Assembly: GCA_902788315.1 (NCBI GenBank)
Contig: CADAJS010000008.1
Location: forward strand, 1 to 64,000
Direction: 5' to 3'
Source: an uncultured Bacteroidales bacterium
GTDB lineage: Bacteria; Bacteroidota; Bacteroidia; Bacteroidales; Bacteroidaceae
DNA: 64,000 nucleotides
How positions within the stretch are numbered: position 1 is the first letter of the stretch; each line of letters opens with the position of its first letter. The notes under the pieces are model-generated. The model was not told where the DNA came from and ran no database searches. It worked only from the letters and a program-made list of their open reading frames with translations. Shown piece after piece: positions 7,721-16,885 of the stretch. The position numbers were made by a program, and so were the translations under genes.

Positions 7721-8395
7721 ATGAAACGTCAGATTCTTCTGCTCATCATGTTCGCGATGCTTCCGTATGGCCTTGTGGCTCAGGAAGCTGGAACGCCGGA
7801 GGTCCCGGCGGCAGAGAATCGTGCCGACACGCTGTTCTCCGTGCCTGCAGGCGCTGTCTTCCATGCCGAGCCGCGCCTTTTCGGTCCGGCGCTCTACGGC
7901 CCCCTGGGCATGTACGGCATGGACATGTGGCCGCTGCATGAGGGAGTGAATGCCCAGGTGGGTGCCGGCGTGCGCGTGGGATGGGGCAAGCATAGCCCCT
8001 GGCGCGGTGCTTCGTTCTTCTCCAACGCAGCTTTGCTATATGCCACGCCGCTCAGCAGCGACGGCCGCTGGACAGGCGCTGTGGGCGGCTATCACTCCAA
8101 CTATCGGCTGTGGGGGAGACAGGTGAACACCCTGGGCATCATGGGCATGGTGGACTATCGCATTAACGACCGTCTCAACGTGGGCGGTTTTCTGATGCAC
8201 GACTTCGGTGTCGTGGGCGGCGCGCGCGGTATGGGGAGACCCATGCTGCCTTTCGAATCGCCCTCCACCACGCTCGGGGCCGACCTGGGCATACGGCTCA
8301 CTCAGAATGCGGCACTCAGCGTGGGCATTTCCTTCACGCGATACGAGGATTCCTTCATGCCGCCACCTCCGCCGGTACCCGCCGTGCGCCGTTAG
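7721..8395 (+). CDS. exported, outer-membrane-type beta-rich protein
   Basis: The 224-residue protein has a clear signal peptide (about 1-20, cleavage after LVAQ). The mature part contains alternating Gly/aromatic strands (for example GAGVRVGWGKH, WTGAVGGYHSNYRLWG, NVGGFLMHDFGVVGG, LGADLGIRLTQNAALSVGISFTRY) typical of a small outer-membrane barrel, and ends in a Pro-rich tail. I do not recognise a named family. It stands alone between the L19 terminator and the purH promoter. Function unknown. Confidence 0.7.
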   Translation: MKRQILLLIMFAMLPYGLVAQEAGTPEVPAAENRADTLFSVPAGAVFHAEPRLFGPALYGPLGMYGMDMWPLHEGVNAQVGAGVRVGWGKHSPWRGASFFSNAALLYATPLSSDGRWTGAVGGYHSNYRLWGRQVNTLGIMGMVDYRINDRLNVGGFLMHDFGVVGGARGMGRPMLPFESPSTTLGADLGIRLTQNAALSVGISFTRYEDSFMPPPPPVPAVRR

Positions 8396-8487
8396 GCCTC
8401 CGAACGCATCTTTCCGTTCTGAAATACATACACGCCAGGCTCCTTCCGATGTCTCCTCGGGTTGTCCTTTCAGCCTCGGTGTCGGAC

Positions 8488-8565
8488 GGAGCGTGCTCCA
8501 TCGGTTGGCGGAGCGTGCTTCATCGGCTTCCGGAACGTGCTCCGTCGGCCTGCGGAGCACGCTCC
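8488..8565. repeat. 22-bp-period dyad array A (four units)
   Basis: Four small palindromes are centred at 8493.5, 8515.5, 8537.5 and 8559.5, exactly 22 bp apart. Arms are GGAGC-GT-GCTCC (8488-8499), GGAGC-GT-GCTTC (8510-8521), GGAAC-GT-GCTCC (8532-8543) and GGAGC-AC-GCTCC (8554-8565). The array lies in the 502-bp gap 8396-8897, which otherwise holds only the purH promoter (8849) and no credible gene. See the finding on the array family. Confidence 0.85.
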
Positions 8566-8848
8566 GCGAGCTGCCGTGCCGTGAGTCTTCGTGTCGTGTA
8601 TTTGTAAGTGCCCGATTATGAAGTTCTTGTCTTGTCCTCTTCGCGTGGGTTGCGTCCTTGTCTCCCGATGCGTCTGCAGAGGCGTGACATCTTCCCTTTT
8701 GATGCTGCCAAAATTATTTACATAAAGAAAATTTGCCTATCCTCCGTTTCTTTCCATCGCGAGGCGAGTTGGAGCTCGAGTTTCAGGAAATTGAGCGTCG
8801 AACGATGAAAAAGTGCTCACTTTTTTCTTCTGTAAGAAGGAAAATGTG

Positions 8849-8856
8849 TAACTTTG
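8849..8856 (+). promoter_or_regulatory. purH-type gene -7 box
   Basis: TAACTTTG matches TAnnTTTG, 41 bp before the ATG at 8898. Confidence 0.65.
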
Positions 8857-8897
8857 CAGGCAACCATTCGTTTAACCAAATAAAGACAAATACAGAT

Positions 8898-9491
8898 ATG
8901 GCAGAAACAAGACAAATCAAGCGAGCACTCGTCTCGGTGTTCCACAAGGACGGGCTGGATGAAATCCTGCGTAAATTACATGAACTGGGCGTGGAGCTGC
9001 TGAGTACGGGCGGCACACAGAGTTTTATCGAAGGGCTGGGCATTCCCTGCCAGAAAGTGGAGGACGTGACCACGTATCCCAGCATCCTGGGCGGACGTGT
9101 GAAGACGCTGCACCCCAAGATCTTCGGCGGTATCCTGGGACGTCGCGAGCTGGCGGGCGACCGGGAGCAGATGGCTCAGTATGACATTCCCGATATCGAC
9201 CTGGTCATCGTGGACCTGTACCCCTTCGAGGACACCGTGAAGAGCGGTGCCAGCGAGGCCGACATCATCGAGAAGATAGACATCGGCGGCATCAGCCTGA
9301 TCCGCGCCGCAGCAAAGAATTTCCGCGATGTGATTATCGTGCCCTCGAAGGCCGAATATGCTTCGCTGCAGACACTGCTCGAGAAACAGGGTGCACAGAG
9401 CGAGCTGGAAGACCGTCGCTGGTTTGCTACTCGCGCCTTTGGCGTCAGCAGCCACTACGATACGGCCATCCACGCCTACTTTGAGCAATAA
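8898..9491 (+). CDS. purH: IMP cyclohydrolase domain protein (N-terminal half of PurH)
   Basis: The 197-residue protein, starting at ATG 8898 (MAETRQIKRALVSVFHKDG), matches the MGS-like IMP cyclohydrolase domain of PurH, which closes FAICAR to IMP in the last purine step. Diagnostic stretches are ELLSTGGT, YPSILGGRVKTLHPKIFGGIL, VIVDLYPFEDTV and IDIGGISLIRAAAKN. Canonical PurH is about 510 residues with a C-terminal AICAR transformylase domain; here TAA follows AYFEQ, exactly where that domain would begin. No transformylase gene is in the window. It precedes mreB by 42 bp. Confidence 0.9.
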   Translation: MAETRQIKRALVSVFHKDGLDEILRKLHELGVELLSTGGTQSFIEGLGIPCQKVEDVTTYPSILGGRVKTLHPKIFGGILGRRELAGDREQMAQYDIPDIDLVIVDLYPFEDTVKSGASEADIIEKIDIGGISLIRAAAKNFRDVIIVPSKAEYASLQTLLEKQGAQSELEDRRWFATRAFGVSSHYDTAIHAYFEQ

Positions 9492-9533
9492 GCGACAGAC
9501 ACACAAAAGCACACTGAAATCAGACGAAACCCA

Positions 9534-10553
9534 ATGAAATTCTTCTCGCTGAACAAAGAGATAGCCATGGACCTGGGCACGGCCAACACCATCATCATCT
9601 GCGATGGCAAGATCGTGGTGGACGAACCCAGCGTGGTGGCACTTGACCGTCGTTCCGAGCGCATGATTGCCGTGGGAATGAAGGCCAAGATGATGTATGA
9701 GAAAACGAATCCCGAGATAATCACCATCCGCCCCCTGCGCGACGGCGTTATAGCCAACTTCAACGCCTGCGAGCAGATGATGCGTGGCCTGATTAAGATG
9801 GTGCATACGGGCAGCCGCCTCTTCACGCCCTCGCTGAAGATGGTTATCGGCGTGCCCAGCGGCAGCACCGAGGTGGAGCTGCGTGCCGTGCGTGACAGCG
9901 CCGAACATGCTGGCGGGCGCGAGGTGTATCTCATCTATGAACCCATGGCGGCCGCCATCGGAGTGGGGCTCGACGTGCTGGCTCCTCAGGGAAACATGAT
10001 TGTCGATATCGGCGGTGGCAGTACCGAGATCGCCGTGATCTCGCTGGGAGGCATCGTGGCCGACAAGAGCATCCGCGTAGCCGGCGACGAGCTGACCAAG
10101 GACATCCAGGAGTACATGAGCCGCCAGCATAATGTGCGCGTTAGCGAACGTATGGCGGAGCGCATCAAGATCAATGTGGGAGCCGCACTGACCGACCTCG
10201 GCGCCGAGGCTCCCGAGGACTATGTGGTGCACGGCCCTAACCGCATCACCGCCCTGCCCATGGAGGTGCATGTATGCTATCAGGAGATAGCCCACTGCCT
10301 GGAGAAGACCGTGGCCAAGATCGAAACCAGCATCCTCGAGGCCCTGGAGGCTACGCCGCCCGAACTCTATGCCGACATCGTCCAGAACGGAATCTATCTG
10401 ACCGGCGGCGGTGCCCTGCTCCGCGGACTGGCCAAGCGCTTCACCGACAAGATAAATATCCCGTTCCACGTGGCCGATGACCCCCTGCACAGCGTAGCCA
10501 AGGGCACCGGCATCGCGCTGAAGAACATCGAGAACTTCTCTTTCCTGATGTAA
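9534..10553 (+). CDS. mreB: rod shape-determining protein MreB
   Basis: The 339-residue protein is an actin-like ATPase. Visible motifs are D13-LGTAN (phosphate 1), D158-IGGGSTE (phosphate 2) and LTGGGALLRGL near the end. It forms membrane-associated filaments that guide lateral wall synthesis with MreC, MreD, RodA and PBP2, all encoded directly downstream. The start ATG at 9534 gives the usual MKFFSLNKEIAMDLGTAN N-terminus. Confidence 0.97.
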   Translation: MKFFSLNKEIAMDLGTANTIIICDGKIVVDEPSVVALDRRSERMIAVGMKAKMMYEKTNPEIITIRPLRDGVIANFNACEQMMRGLIKMVHTGSRLFTPSLKMVIGVPSGSTEVELRAVRDSAEHAGGREVYLIYEPMAAAIGVGLDVLAPQGNMIVDIGGGSTEIAVISLGGIVADKSIRVAGDELTKDIQEYMSRQHNVRVSERMAERIKINVGAALTDLGAEAPEDYVVHGPNRITALPMEVHVCYQEIAHCLEKTVAKIETSILEALEATPPELYADIVQNGIYLTGGGALLRGLAKRFTDKINIPFHVADDPLHSVAKGTGIALKNIENFSFLM

Positions 10554-10554
10554 C

Positions 10555-11397
10555 TTGAGGGAACTACTGGATCGTCTGGCACATTATGCCCATTGGGCCG
10601 TGTTCCTCTTGCTGGAACTGCTCGCGGGCATCATGTTCTTCCAATTCAACCACTACCAGCAGAGCGTATGGCTCACCCAGGCCAACGCCGTGACGGGACG
10701 CGTGCTCGAATGGGAGGCAGACGTGCTGACGTACATGGGCCTCAAGGCCCGCAATGCCGAGCTCACCGAGCGCAACATAGCCCTGCAAATAGAGGCCAGC
10801 CGCCTGCGGCGGGAAGCCGTGGCAGGCGGTGCCGACAGCGTGTACGTCGATTCGCTGTGGGAGGAAGCCCTGCATGGCACTGTCCTGATTCCCGCACAGG
10901 TAATTTCGAACAGCGTGCGGCGCGATGATAATTTCCTTACCATCAACCGCGGCAGCGCCGACGGCGTACGCCCAGAGATGGGCGTGCTCAGTGGCACGGG
11001 TATCGTGGGCATCGTCAGCAAGACCAGTCCACACTATGCGATGGTCATGTCGGTGCTCAACACGCAGAGCAGCATCAGCTGCCGCCTGCGTGGCAGCGAG
11101 TATTTCGGCTACCTGCGTTGGCAGGGCGGCTCGCCCCTGCGTGCCTATATCGACGACATCCCCCGCCATGCTCGCTTCGAGCTGGGCGATGTGGTGGAAA
11201 CAAGCGGATTCAGCAGTGTCTTCCCTCCCGGAATCTATGTCGGTCGTGTGGCCGACATCCACGACAGTGCTGACGGGCTGGCCTATCAGCTGGAAGTGGA
11301 GCTGAGTACCGACTTGGCCAACGTGCGTGACGTCTGCATCGTCATGCAGGAACACGAGGAGGAACTTGATTCGATGACCGTCAAATCACACAGATAA
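10555..11397 (+). CDS. mreC: cell shape protein MreC
   Basis: The 280-residue protein starts at TTG 10555, one base after the mreB stop; this start gives the conserved short cytoplasmic segment before the membrane helix (about residues 15-32). A coiled-coil (about 50-85) and the double beta-barrel domain (about 100-265, with SVRRDDNFLTINRGSADGVRPEMGV) follow. MreC is a periplasmic scaffold linking MreB to PBP2. No ATG fits as well, so TTG is probably used with coupling to mreB. Confidence 0.93.
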   Translation: MRELLDRLAHYAHWAVFLLLELLAGIMFFQFNHYQQSVWLTQANAVTGRVLEWEADVLTYMGLKARNAELTERNIALQIEASRLRREAVAGGADSVYVDSLWEEALHGTVLIPAQVISNSVRRDDNFLTINRGSADGVRPEMGVLSGTGIVGIVSKTSPHYAMVMSVLNTQSSISCRLRGSEYFGYLRWQGGSPLRAYIDDIPRHARFELGDVVETSGFSSVFPPGIYVGRVADIHDSADGLAYQLEVELSTDLANVRDVCIVMQEHEEELDSMTVKSHR

Positions 11398-11903
11398 TGC
11401 TTGTCACACAGATTATACGACTCTTCTGGATGCTTCTCCTGGCAGCCTTACAGGTGCTGATGTGCAACCACGTCCACCTCTTCGGCTATGCCACGCCGAT
11501 GGTCTATGTGGCTTTCCTGCTCATCTTTCCGCTTAATGCCTCGCGCATCGGCCTGCTCCTGTGGGCTTTTGTGATGGGACTGGCGGTCGATGTGGGCAGC
11601 GGCACGCCCGGTATGGGGACGGCTGCAATGACGCTCGTCGGCATGCTCTACCAACCATTGCTGCGCGTGATGTCGCCGCGTGATTCGGCCGACGACCTGG
11701 TGCCCACTTACTCGAGCATGGGCGTAGCGGCCCACATACGCTTCGTGATTCTCCTGGTGACGATTCATCACGCCGTTTTCTATCTGCTGGAGGCCTTCAC
11801 TTTTCATCATCCCGTACGGTTGCTCATATCTTTCCTGACAAGCACCGCCTTCTCCCTCGTGCTCATCCTGATACTTGGCACGCTGCGCCGGAAAAAGGCT
11901 TGA
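11397..11903 (+). CDS. mreD: rod shape-determining protein MreD
   Basis: The 168-residue integral membrane protein has about five hydrophobic helices and lies between mreC and mrdA. Its ATG shares one base with the mreC stop (TAATG). MreD is the membrane component of the elongasome. Sequence conservation of MreD is low; the call rests on size, topology and position. Confidence 0.9.
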   Translation: MLVTQIIRLFWMLLLAALQVLMCNHVHLFGYATPMVYVAFLLIFPLNASRIGLLLWAFVMGLAVDVGSGTPGMGTAAMTLVGMLYQPLLRVMSPRDSADDLVPTYSSMGVAAHIRFVILLVTIHHAVFYLLEAFTFHHPVRLLISFLTSTAFSLVLILILGTLRRKKA

Positions 11904-11914
11904 ATGACTGTATC

Positions 11915-13780
11915 ATGACTACAAAGTACGAGTTGGAGAAACGCAAGTACGTGCTGGGTGGCGCTGCCATCCTCATTGTCGTTGTCTATCTGGTGCGCCT
12001 CTTCTCGCTCCAGATGCTCAGCGACGACTTCAAACGCAATGCCGACTCGAATGCCTTCCTGAAGCGCATCCAGTTTCCTGCCCGCGGCTCTATCACCGAC
12101 CGCAACGGCAAGCTGTTGGTATATAATCAGCCATCCTACGATATCATGGTCGTGATGACAGAGCAGACGGGAGTGGACACTCTCGACCTCTGCCAGAGTC
12201 TGGGTATCACTCGCGACTGGTACGACCGCCGGATGGCCGAGATCAAGGACCGTTCACGCAATCCTGGCTACAGCCGATACACGCAGCAGCTCTTCATGAG
12301 CCAGCTCTCAAGCGAGGAATTCAGCCGCTTTCAGGAGAAACTCTTTCGCTTCCCGGGATTCTATGTGCAAAAGCGCAGCACACGGCAGTATCAGTATTCC
12401 CATGCGGCGCACATCCTGGGTGATGTGGGCGAGGTGAACCCGGCCGACATCAAGAGCGACGATTACTATCAGCCTGGCGACTATATCGGCAAACTCGGTG
12501 TCGAGCGTTCCTACGAGCGGCAGCTGCGAGGCGTGAAGGGGACGGAGATCCTGCTACGCGATGCCCGCGGACGAATTAAAGGACGATACCAGGAGGGACG
12601 CTTCGATCAGCCCCCTGTGCCGGGCAAGAACCTCACGCTCTCTATCGACCTGGAGCTACAGGCCCTGGGCGAACGGCTAATGCAGGGAAAGCTGGGCAGC
12701 ATCGTGGCCATCGAACCGAAGACGGGCGAGGTGCTGTGCATGGTATCCAGTCCCACGTATGACCCCCGCATGATGGTGGGACGCCAGCGAGGGACGAGCA
12801 ACATCATCCTGGGACAGGACCCGCACAAGCCCCTGCTGAACCGCGCTATCATGGGACAGTACCCTCCCGGATCGACATTCAAGACCGGACAGGCGCTCAC
12901 CCTGCTTCAGGAAGGAATCATCACGCCGGCAACACCCTATCCTTGCAGTCGGGGATTCCACTACAAGGGACTTACGGTGGGCTGTCATGGACACGGCTCC
13001 CCGCTTCCCTTAGTACCGGCCATTGCCACCTCGTGCAACGGATATTTCTGCTGGGGACTCTACCACATGTTCAACAATCGCCGGAAGTACCCACGGGTAC
13101 AGGACGCCATGACCACGTGGAAGGACTATATGGTGTCGATGGGATTCGGCTATCCGCTCGGCATCGACCTCCCAGGCGAGAAGCGCGGTATGATTCCCAA
13201 TGCCACGTATTATGACAAGGCCTATCGCGGTTCGTGGAACGCACTGACTGTGATAAGCATAGCCATCGGCCAGGGTGAGGTGAACCTGACGCCGCTCCAG
13301 ATTGCCAATCTCGGAGCCACGATAGCCAATCGCGGATACTTCTATACGCCACATGTGGTCAAGGAAATCCAGGACGAAGCACTCGATACCCTGTACACAC
13401 GGCCGCGCTATACGATGGTGGACCGCGAGTACTATGATGTCGTGGTGCAAGGAATGCGGGCTGCCGTGACAGGAGGCACCTGCCGGGGGGCCAACAATAC
13501 GTGGTATGAAGTCTGCGGAAAGACGGGCACCGCCCAGAACCCTCATGGGCAGGACCACAGCGTGTTCATGGGTTTTGCTCCGAAGGACGACCCCCAGATA
13601 GCCATCTGCGTATATGTGGAGAACGGTCATTACGGCGCCACGTTCGGCGTGCCCATCGGTGCCCTGATGATGGAGCAGTACCTGCGAGGTTCGCTCTGCG
13701 AAGCCAGTGAATTGCGTGCCCAGCAATTTGAGACCACACATCTGTATAAACCCTACGACTATGTCAGCACAGCAGAGTAA
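11915..13780 (+). CDS. mrdA: penicillin-binding protein 2 (elongation transpeptidase)
   Basis: The 621-residue protein from ATG 11915 (MTTKYELEKRKYV) has a membrane anchor (about 17-33), a dimerisation domain with GSITDRNGKLL, and a transpeptidase domain with the three catalytic motifs: S320-TFK, S373-CN and K536-TG. It cross-links peptidoglycan during side-wall elongation, paired with RodA. An upstream in-frame TTG at 11900 would add five residues and overlap mreD; the ATG fits homologues better. It overlaps rodA by 20 bp. Confidence 0.95.
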   Translation: MTTKYELEKRKYVLGGAAILIVVVYLVRLFSLQMLSDDFKRNADSNAFLKRIQFPARGSITDRNGKLLVYNQPSYDIMVVMTEQTGVDTLDLCQSLGITRDWYDRRMAEIKDRSRNPGYSRYTQQLFMSQLSSEEFSRFQEKLFRFPGFYVQKRSTRQYQYSHAAHILGDVGEVNPADIKSDDYYQPGDYIGKLGVERSYERQLRGVKGTEILLRDARGRIKGRYQEGRFDQPPVPGKNLTLSIDLELQALGERLMQGKLGSIVAIEPKTGEVLCMVSSPTYDPRMMVGRQRGTSNIILGQDPHKPLLNRAIMGQYPPGSTFKTGQALTLLQEGIITPATPYPCSRGFHYKGLTVGCHGHGSPLPLVPAIATSCNGYFCWGLYHMFNNRRKYPRVQDAMTTWKDYMVSMGFGYPLGIDLPGEKRGMIPNATYYDKAYRGSWNALTVISIAIGQGEVNLTPLQIANLGATIANRGYFYTPHVVKEIQDEALDTLYTRPRYTMVDREYYDVVVQGMRAAVTGGTCRGANNTWYEVCGKTGTAQNPHGQDHSVFMGFAPKDDPQIAICVYVENGHYGATFGVPIGALMMEQYLRGSLCEASELRAQQFETTHLYKPYDYVSTAE

Positions 13781-15248
13781 TACACAAAGGAAGGGAGCGG
13801 GGCTGTTGCAGTCCATCGACTGGCTGACAGTCCTGCTGTACGTCGTCCTGTTAGGGATGGGATGGATGAGCGTCTGCGGCGCCACCTATGACTTCGACCA
13901 GGCGGGCAATTTCTTTGACTTCTCGACCCGCTCCGGTATGCAGATTGTCTGGATTGGCACCTCGCTCCTGCTGGCCATGCTCCTGCTCATGACGGACGAC
14001 CGCCTGATAGAATCCCTCTCGTATATCATCTATCTGCTATTCGTGGTGGTGCTCTTTGCCACGCCGTTCCTGGCACATGACATTAAGGGCTCGCTCTCGT
14101 GGATAAAGGTGGGCTCGTTCAGCATACAGCCTGCCGAGTTTGCCAAGTTTGCTACGGCACTGTGCGTGGCAAAGGTGATGAGCGCAAGCGGCTTCACGGT
14201 CACTCGCTGGCGAGACCTTCTGATAGCGTGCCTCGTCATCATGGTTCCCGTGGCGGCCATCATCTTGCAGAAGGAGACGGGGTCGGCATTGGTATATCTA
14301 AGTTTCTTTCTGATGCTCTATCGTGAGGGTATGGCGGGTAGCATTCTGTTTGCCGGCATTTCAGCCGTTGTCTATTTCGTGGTAGGCGTCCGTTTCTCGG
14401 AGGTCCCCGTGTGGAATGGCGCACCCGTGGCGCTCGGGCCCTACTTGGTGCTGCTGTTCATCCAGTTGTTTACGGGTGGCATGCTGTGGCTCTATACGGA
14501 GCGGCGTGCCGTGGCTCGCCAGGTGACGTTCGGTGGCGTGGGCATCATGGCACTGGCTACGCTGTTCTCCCGCTTTGTGATTCCGTTCAATGTGGTATGG
14601 GTGCAGCTGGGCGTGTGCGCCTTCAGTATTCTCTATCTGCTCTATCTGGCTTTGCGTGACCGCTTGTTGGCTTATCTCTACATTGCCCTCTTTGCAATGG
14701 GATCGTTGGCGTTCCACTATTCTGCCGACTTTGTCCTGAATGATGTCCTGCAGCCCCATCAGCAGACGCGTATCAAGGTGCTGCTTGGCCTCGAGGACGA
14801 CCCGCGCGGGGTGGGGTACAATGTCATTCAGGCCAAGATAGCGATTGGGTCTGGCGGACTGCGGGGGAAGGGCTTCCTCAACGGTACTCAGACGAAGTTG
14901 AAATATGTGCCGGAGCAAGATACGGACTTTATCTTCTGCACGGTGGGCGAGGAGGAGGGATTCTTGGGATGCGCCATTGTGTTGCTGCTTTTCCTGACGC
15001 TTATCCTGCGGCTCATTCATTTGGCCGAGCGCCAGCCATATACTTTTGGACGGGTCTATGGTTATTGTGTCCTGAGTATCTTCCTATTCCATCTCTTTAT
15101 CAATGTCGGCATGGTGCTGGGCCTGACGCCGGTCATCGGCATTCCGCTGCCTTTCTTCAGCTACGGAGGGTCTTCGTTGTGGGGATTCACTATTTTGCTG
15201 TTTATCTTCCTGCGTATCGATGCGGGGCGTTATCGCCTACAGCGCTGA
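13761..15248 (+). CDS. rodA: rod shape-determining protein RodA (SEDS glycosyltransferase)
   Basis: The 495-residue protein from ATG 13761, inside the 3' end of mrdA, has ten or so membrane helices of the FtsW/RodA/SpoVE family. Motifs include LSWIKVGSFSIQPAEFAK, QKETGSALVYL and PLPFFSYGGSSL near the C-terminus. It polymerises lipid II glycan strands with PBP2. Compared with proteobacterial RodA it has an insertion with extra helices (about 210-320), as is usual in Bacteroidetes. It is last in the mre operon; gldH converges 16 bp downstream. Confidence 0.95.
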   Translation: MSAQQSNTQRKGAGLLQSIDWLTVLLYVVLLGMGWMSVCGATYDFDQAGNFFDFSTRSGMQIVWIGTSLLLAMLLLMTDDRLIESLSYIIYLLFVVVLFATPFLAHDIKGSLSWIKVGSFSIQPAEFAKFATALCVAKVMSASGFTVTRWRDLLIACLVIMVPVAAIILQKETGSALVYLSFFLMLYREGMAGSILFAGISAVVYFVVGVRFSEVPVWNGAPVALGPYLVLLFIQLFTGGMLWLYTERRAVARQVTFGGVGIMALATLFSRFVIPFNVVWVQLGVCAFSILYLLYLALRDRLLAYLYIALFAMGSLAFHYSADFVLNDVLQPHQQTRIKVLLGLEDDPRGVGYNVIQAKIAIGSGGLRGKGFLNGTQTKLKYVPEQDTDFIFCTVGEEEGFLGCAIVLLLFLTLILRLIHLAERQPYTFGRVYGYCVLSIFLFHLFINVGMVLGLTPVIGIPLPFFSYGGSSLWGFTILLFIFLRIDAGRYRLQR

Positions 15249-15264
15249 CGGAGGACTCGTACTC

Positions 15265-15711
15265 CTATGGTGCCACTCTCACGCCCACTTCCATAATATA
15301 AGGTAGCGTTTCGCGGCGCATGAGGTGGTGGATGCGTATCTGTGTCTCCACTCCGGTACGAAGGGGGAGTGTGCCGGCGCGTGTCTCGTATTGCAGCAGG
15401 TTGATGCCCTGGCCGCAGAGGTTCCCGCTCTCGTCACTCAGATGGTAACAGAGGGTGTCACGTGAGATGAGGCTGCTATCGGGCAGATGGCGCTCGACGG
15501 CAAGCCACAGTTCGCGATAGGGGAAACGGTTGTGCAGACGGAGGTCGATGTACAGAGCGTATTCGGCATCGTCTGATGAGGGAGGTAGCGTGAAGACGAG
15601 CGTATCGCTGCGGCGCCATCCCTCCTCTGGGATGGCACGGAACGAGTGGATGAGTGTGTGGCGAGTGCATGCCATGCAAAGTAGCGGCAGCAATACCACA
15701 AGACGGCGCAT
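15265..15711 (-). CDS. gldH: GldH-type lipoprotein
   Basis: The 148-residue protein (start MRRLVVLLPLLCMAC; an in-frame ATG three codons earlier, ending at 15720, is also possible) is a lipoprotein with the lipidated Cys following LLCMA. The mature part has GldH features: FRAIPEEGWRRSDTLVF, YIDLRLHNRFPYRELWLAV and a late beta-rich segment. GldH is part of the gliding/secretion-associated lipoproteins of Bacteroidetes but is also kept in non-gliding Bacteroidales, where its role is unclear. It follows the PSP1 gene closely on the same strand, as is typical. Confidence 0.8.
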   Translation of the reverse strand: MRRLVVLLPLLCMACTRHTLIHSFRAIPEEGWRRSDTLVFTLPPSSDDAEYALYIDLRLHNRFPYRELWLAVERHLPDSSLISRDTLCYHLSDESGNLCGQGINLLQYETRAGTLPLRTGVETQIRIHHLMRRETLPYIMEVGVRVAP

Positions 15712-15725
15712 GCAGCCCATTCTCC

Positions 15726-16880
15726 TTAGGATGGCTGCTGCGGTGAACCCTGTGGCGCTTTCTCCTCGGCTTGGGCTGTTTCGGCAGGACGTTTGTTCTT
15801 CTTCTTTTTCTTCTTTTTCTTCTTGTCGAAACGATTGAGGTCTTCCTGTGTGGCCAGGTCGATGGGCCGGTCTTGTACTTGATGTCCGCCTTCCTCGATG
15901 GTGTCGGGCTTCTCTCCGGCCTTGTTCATGGCGATGATTTCCTTGGCTCGCTCGGCGGTGATGGTCACGAGGTTGGCCGCAATGCGCTTGTCCGTAGAGT
16001 AAGTAACCATGCCCGAGAGAATGTCTGTCTTGAAGAGATAGTAGTCGCCCTCGAGGCTTTGCAGCACGATTTCCCTGCTCGGCAGGAGCGAGCTGGCCTC
16101 CATGTATTGGTCCACTTCATAGTTTATGCAGCATTTCAGCTTGGCACACTGTCCGGCCAGCTTCTGCGGGTTGAGGCTGAGTCCCTGGAATCGTGCAGCT
16201 CCGGTACCCACGCTGACGAAGTTCTTCATCCACGTGGCACAACACAGCTCACGCCCACACGGCCCAAAGCCTCCAATGCGGCCGGCCTCCTGCCGGGCGC
16301 CTATCTGGCGCATCTCGATGCGTACGTGGAATGCCTCGGCCAGCACCTTGATGAGCTGGCGGAAGTCCACACGCCCGTCGGCAATATAGTAGAAGATGGC
16401 TTTGTTGCCGTCGCCCTGATATTCGACGTCGCCAATCTTCATTTCCAGGCCGAGGTCTTTGGCAATCTGCCGACTCTGGATCATGGTCTCGTGTTCGCGT
16501 GCCTTGGCTTCCTCGTACTTCTCCATGTCCACGGGGCGTGCTTTGCGATAGATGCGGCGTACCTCGTCGCTGCTCTTGAGATTGGCCTTCTTGAGCTGGA
16601 GCGGCACGAGCTTTCCGGTGAGGGTCACGGTGCCGATGTCGTGTCCGGGACTTGCTTCGACGGCCACGATGTCGCCCTTCGTAAGTGGCAAGCCGTTGAT
16701 GTTGTGATAGTATCCTTTGCGTGTATTCTTGAACTGCACCTCGACGAGGTCGGTCCATTCGTCGTTGCCGGGGATGTCGGCCATGTAGTCATAGGTATTC
16801 AGCTGGCAGTAGTGCCCTGTATTGGCACCGCGGGCACATAGCCCCCGGCCTCCGCAGCCGCATGTATAGTCCTGTTCCAT
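15726..16880 (-). CDS. PSP1 domain protein, RicT/YaaT-like
   Basis: The 384-residue protein contains the PSP1 domain (about residues 90-290) with the conserved GPCGRELCCATW and GQCAKLKCCINYE cysteine clusters. In Bacillus RicT these clusters help bind 4Fe-4S centres in a complex that promotes RNase Y-dependent mRNA maturation. An N-terminal CGCGGRGLCARG segment adds more cysteines. The C-terminus is a Lys-rich run followed by an Ala/Glu/Pro tail, probably disordered and RNA-contacting. Order holB-PSP1-gldH on the minus strand, with 5-bp spacing, suggests an operon. Confidence 0.88.
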   Translation of the reverse strand: MEQDYTCGCGGRGLCARGANTGHYCQLNTYDYMADIPGNDEWTDLVEVQFKNTRKGYYHNINGLPLTKGDIVAVEASPGHDIGTVTLTGKLVPLQLKKANLKSSDEVRRIYRKARPVDMEKYEEAKAREHETMIQSRQIAKDLGLEMKIGDVEYQGDGNKAIFYYIADGRVDFRQLIKVLAEAFHVRIEMRQIGARQEAGRIGGFGPCGRELCCATWMKNFVSVGTGAARFQGLSLNPQKLAGQCAKLKCCINYEVDQYMEASSLLPSREIVLQSLEGDYYLFKTDILSGMVTYSTDKRIAANLVTITAERAKEIIAMNKAGEKPDTIEEGGHQVQDRPIDLATQEDLNRFDKKKKKKKKKNKRPAETAQAEEKAPQGSPQQPS

Positions 16881-16885
16881 AGTCT

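Noticed and set aside
8396..8720. Short open frames between the outer-membrane-type gene and purH
   Set aside because: They run through the dyad array, have no family resemblance and no start context.
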